From NCBI RefSeq assembly GCF_900129445.1, contig NZ_FQVT01000001.1, positions 744,001 to 808,000 on the forward strand: a stretch of 64,000 bases of DNA. The letters run 5' to 3'. Of the stretch, positions 61,686 through 64,000 are shown piece after piece (position 1 is the stretch's first letter; the number at the start of each line of letters is the position of its first letter). The notes below the pieces were generated by a model. That model was not told the DNA's origin. It searched no databases and saw only the letters and a list, made by a program, of their open reading frames with translations. Source of the stretch: Salegentibacter echinorum. GTDB lineage: Bacteria > Bacteroidota > Bacteroidia > Flavobacteriales > Flavobacteriaceae. The translations under genes and the position numbers were made by a program.

Positions 61686-62171
61686 ATGAAAAGGTTGATA
61701 CTTATTAGGCACGGAAAGTCTTCGCGGGAACATAATGTAACCGATAAAAAAAGACCATTAAAAGAACGAGCTTATAATGATGCTGCTTTAGTACTTGAAG
61801 TTTTTAAGCAATTTCAGGAAGAGAAACCTTTTATTTGGAGTAGCCCTGCAACCCGGGCGCAAAGTACCGCAAAGATCTTTAAAGATGAGCTGAACATAGA
61901 CGATAATAACTTTGAGATTATAGAACCGCTTTATACTTTTGAAGAAAAGGAGTTGTTAAATACCATTAAAACCTGCCCCAATGAAATTGACACCTTAATG
62001 GTTTTTGGCCATAATCCCGCGATGACCGAGGTAGTAAACACTTTGGGAGATAAAGAGTTTGAAAATGTTCCAACCACCGGCCTTAACGTTATAGATTTTG
62101 AAGTGCACAAATGGCCAGAACTTGATAAGGGTAAAAACATATTACATTTGTTCCCAAAAAACCTACGTTAA
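61686..62171 (+). CDS. Histidine phosphatase, SixA type
   Basis: A 161-residue phosphatase. MKRLILIRHGKSSREHN holds the catalytic RHG (His9). SSPATRAQSTAKIF (about 56), the acidic PLYTFEEKELL and FGHNPAMTEVVN (about 103; second His) complete the fold. SixA in E. coli removes phosphate from histidine-phosphorylated ArcB and PtsN. It lies 3 nt before ppk1, a pairing that recurs in this group and suggests a role in phosphate or polyphosphate control. That is inference. Confidence 0.9.
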   Translation: MKRLILIRHGKSSREHNVTDKKRPLKERAYNDAALVLEVFKQFQEEKPFIWSSPATRAQSTAKIFKDELNIDDNNFEIIEPLYTFEEKELLNTIKTCPNEIDTLMVFGHNPAMTEVVNTLGDKEFENVPTTGLNVIDFEVHKWPELDKGKNILHLFPKNLR

Positions 62172-62174
62172 TTT

Positions 62175-64000
62175 ATGCCGAATAAGAAATATTTAAACAG
62201 GGAACTTAGTTGGTTACAATTTAACGCCAGGGTGCTGCAAGAGGCCGAAGATGAAAGTGTTCCACTCATTGAACGTTTGCGGTTTTTAGGGATTTTTTCC
62301 AATAATTTAGATGAATTTTTTAAAGTTCGTTACGCCACGGTGAAAAGGATAGATCTGGCGGGAAAAGCGGGCAAAAGTGTGCTTGGTGGTATAAAAGCCA
62401 GCGAGTTGCTGGAAGAAATTACCAAAATAGTAATTAAACATCAGGCCGATAGTCTTAGGATTTTAGCCGATATACAGCACCGTCTTAAAGATCACAATAT
62501 TCATATTATCAATGAAAAGCAGGTTTCTTTTTCCCAGGCTAAATTTATCAAGGAGTTTTTTCTTTCAAAAGTGAGTCCGGCGCTCGTGACGATTATATTA
62601 AATGACCTTACCGAAATCCCTTCCCTAAAAGATAACGGGGCATACCTGGCCGTAAAAATGGTCATGAAAGAAGACAAAACCCAGGAAGGAATTTCTAAAC
62701 TCCTGAATACTTCTGAAAAAGAAATTAGATATGTTCTTATTGAGATCCCTCGTAGTATAGAACGTTTTGTTGTATTACCCGAGGAGGATGATAAGCAGTA
62801 CGTGATTTTATTAGACGATCTAATAAGACATAATTTGGGGTCTATTTTCAATATTTTCGAATATGATAACCTTTCAGCACACATGATTAAGATTACCCGG
62901 GATGCTGAGTTGGATATAGATAGCGATTTAAGCAAAAGTTTTATAGAAAAAATTTCCAGCAGTGTAAAAGATCGTATTAAAGGGGAGCCGGTTAGATTTG
63001 TCTATGATATGAATATTGCCGATGATACCCTGGCTTATCTTATGAATAAAATGGGTATAGATTCTACCGATAGTATTATCCCCGGGGGCCGTTATCACAA
63101 TAGACGGGATTATATGAATTTTCCCAGTCTAGGAAGAGAAGAACTGCTATACAAACCTATTGAACCCCTTCCTATTCCCGGGTTAATTTTGCAAACCAGC
63201 TTGCTCGCCAGTATCGCCAAAAAAGATTATTTACTTTATACACCTTATCAAACTTTTGCCTATACCGTAAAATTCCTTCGGGAAGCAGCTTTAGACCCTA
63301 AAGTAAAAACTATAAAAATCACCATTTATAGACTGGCGAAAATATCACATATCGCCAGTTCATTAATCAATGCTGTAAAAAATGGTAAGAAGGTGATTGT
63401 ACAAATTGAACTTAGGGCCAGGTTTGACGAAGTGGCAAATATTAAATATGCTGAACAAATGCAGGCCGAAGGAGTTCAGTTAATTTTTGGGGTTCCAGGC
63501 TTAAAAGTACACTGTAAAACCTGTGTAATTGAACGTAAAGAACACGGGAAAATTAAACGGTATGGCTTCATTAGTACGGGGAATTTAAATGAATCTACCT
63601 CACGTATTTATACAGATTATACACTTTTTACATCCCATCCCGAAATCTTGAAAGATATCGATAAGGTTTTTAATTTCTTTGAAATCAATTATAAAGTAAA
63701 TAAATACAAACACCTTATCGTTTCGCCCCATTACAGTCGGCAGGTTTTTGCCAATTTAATTCAAACTGAAATTGATAATGCAACTAACGGTAAACCAGCG
63801 GGGATTGCTCTAAAGATGAACAGCCTTTCCGATAATATGATGATCGATAAACTTTACGGGGCAAGCGAGGCCGGGGTGGAAGTGAAACTCATTGTAAGAG
63901 GTATTTGTTGTTTAATTCCGGGAGTTCCGGGAATGAGTGAAAACATTAAAGTAATTAGCATTTTAGATAAATTCCTGGAACATCCCAGGGTGTTTATCTT
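62175..64000 (+). CDS. ppk1: Polyphosphate kinase 1, 3' end outside window
   Basis: Makes polyphosphate from ATP. The first 608 residues are present. The N-terminal helical domain begins NKKYLNRELSWLQFNARVLQE and FSNNLDEFFKVRYATVKR. The phospholipase-D-like core has KTIKITIYRLAK (about 376), GKKVIVQIELRARFDEVANIKY (about 403-424), GLKVHCKTCVIERK (about 444) with the phosphorylated His, and STGNLNESTSRIYTDYTLF (about 465). It uses the same operon as the SixA gene (3-nt gap). A ppx/exopolyphosphatase gene often follows, past the window edge. Confidence 0.95.
   Translation, partial: MPNKKYLNRELSWLQFNARVLQEAEDESVPLIERLRFLGIFSNNLDEFFKVRYATVKRIDLAGKAGKSVLGGIKASELLEEITKIVIKHQADSLRILADIQHRLKDHNIHIINEKQVSFSQAKFIKEFFLSKVSPALVTIILNDLTEIPSLKDNGAYLAVKMVMKEDKTQEGISKLLNTSEKEIRYVLIEIPRSIERFVVLPEEDDKQYVILLDDLIRHNLGSIFNIFEYDNLSAHMIKITRDAELDIDSDLSKSFIEKISSSVKDRIKGEPVRFVYDMNIADDTLAYLMNKMGIDSTDSIIPGGRYHNRRDYMNFPSLGREELLYKPIEPLPIPGLILQTSLLASIAKKDYLLYTPYQTFAYTVKFLREAALDPKVKTIKITIYRLAKISHIASSLINAVKNGKKVIVQIELRARFDEVANIKYAEQMQAEGVQLIFGVPGLKVHCKTCVIERKEHGKIKRYGFISTGNLNESTSRIYTDYTLFTSHPEILKDIDKVFNFFEINYKVNKYKHLIVSPHYSRQVFANLIQTEIDNATNGKPAGIALKMNSLSDNMMIDKLYGASEAGVEVKLIVRGICCLIPGVPGMSENIKVISILDKFLEHPRVFI

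Noticed and set aside
62501-62935. Minus-strand 144-aa frame inside ppk1
   Set aside because: Antisense to a clear conserved gene; only composition makes it open.
1-64000. CRISPR arrays, prophage, insertion sequences
   Set aside because: No regularly spaced repeats of 25-40 nt, no transposase or integrase and no phage structural genes were seen; only short palindromes and scattered repeats.

Overview
The window looks like a chromosomal stretch from a marine or saline-type member of the family Flavobacteriaceae (Bacteroidota), close to Gramella, Salegentibacter or Zunongwangia. This rests on low GC, promoters with a TAnnTTTG -7 box, no Shine-Dalgarno sequences in front of most genes, many lipoproteins with a cysteine lipobox followed by acidic residues, a lone TonB-dependent receptor of the Bacteroidota beta-barrel type, and several families typical of the group (DUF4834, DUF6048, DUF6452, DUF349, bacillithiol deacetylase). 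I see no rRNA, phage, transposase or CRISPR. Genus is an inference.

Layout. 1-9.5 kb: 3' part of a fused cytochrome c assembly gene (ResB/CcsA), fumarase fumC, an unlisted 55-residue membrane protein, a TonB-dependent receptor, an ArsC-like reductase and prfB. The prfB gene is read through an in-frame UGA by a +1 programmed frameshift. 9.5-19.2 kb: a secreted zinc metalloprotease with threonine aldolase, a peroxiredoxin-like protein, YbaB, an S9 peptidase, then a cysteine-synthase-fold enzyme beside an alpha-oxoamine synthase. That pair fits synthesis of sulfonolipids (capnine), lipids linked to gliding in this group. 19.3-27.4 kb: an outer-membrane protein, DUF4834, a YfhO/glycosyltransferase/flippase surface-polysaccharide cluster and a secreted Arg/Ser-rich protein.

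27.7-38.8 kb: purB, a class III sirtuin lacking zinc cysteines, a duplicated CHRD lipoprotein, trmH, an SRPBCC protein, a CPBP membrane protease preceded by two overlapping tiny membrane-protein genes, a decayed gene, a lipoprotein, lysA, an MFS exporter and sucC. 38.9-47.9 kb: a RelE/ParE toxin-antitoxin pair, an MBL-fold lipoprotein, a GNAT acetyltransferase, hutG-hutI for histidine breakdown, an unknown two-gene pair, a zinc alcohol dehydrogenase, a cystathionine gamma-synthase-type enzyme and bshB1 (bacillithiol).

48-64 kb: tRNA-His followed by a repeat-rich island, mazG, a methyltransferase with a zinc ribbon, a long DUF349 protein, aroE, two tandem DUF368 (undecaprenyl-phosphate translocase family) genes, rlmD-DUF6452-DUF6048, rocD, a CAP-domain lipoprotein, pdxH, a SixA-type phosphatase, and the 5' part of ppk1, which runs off the end.

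Themes: PLP and sulfur-amino-acid enzymes recur (threonine aldolase, cysteine-synthase-like, oxoamine synthase, gamma-synthase, rocD, lysA, pdxH making PLP), and so do envelope functions. Intergenic regions carry at least four copies of a palindrome with ACCTCACAG arms and several other short dispersed repeats. All function calls come from reading the sequence; no database search was run.
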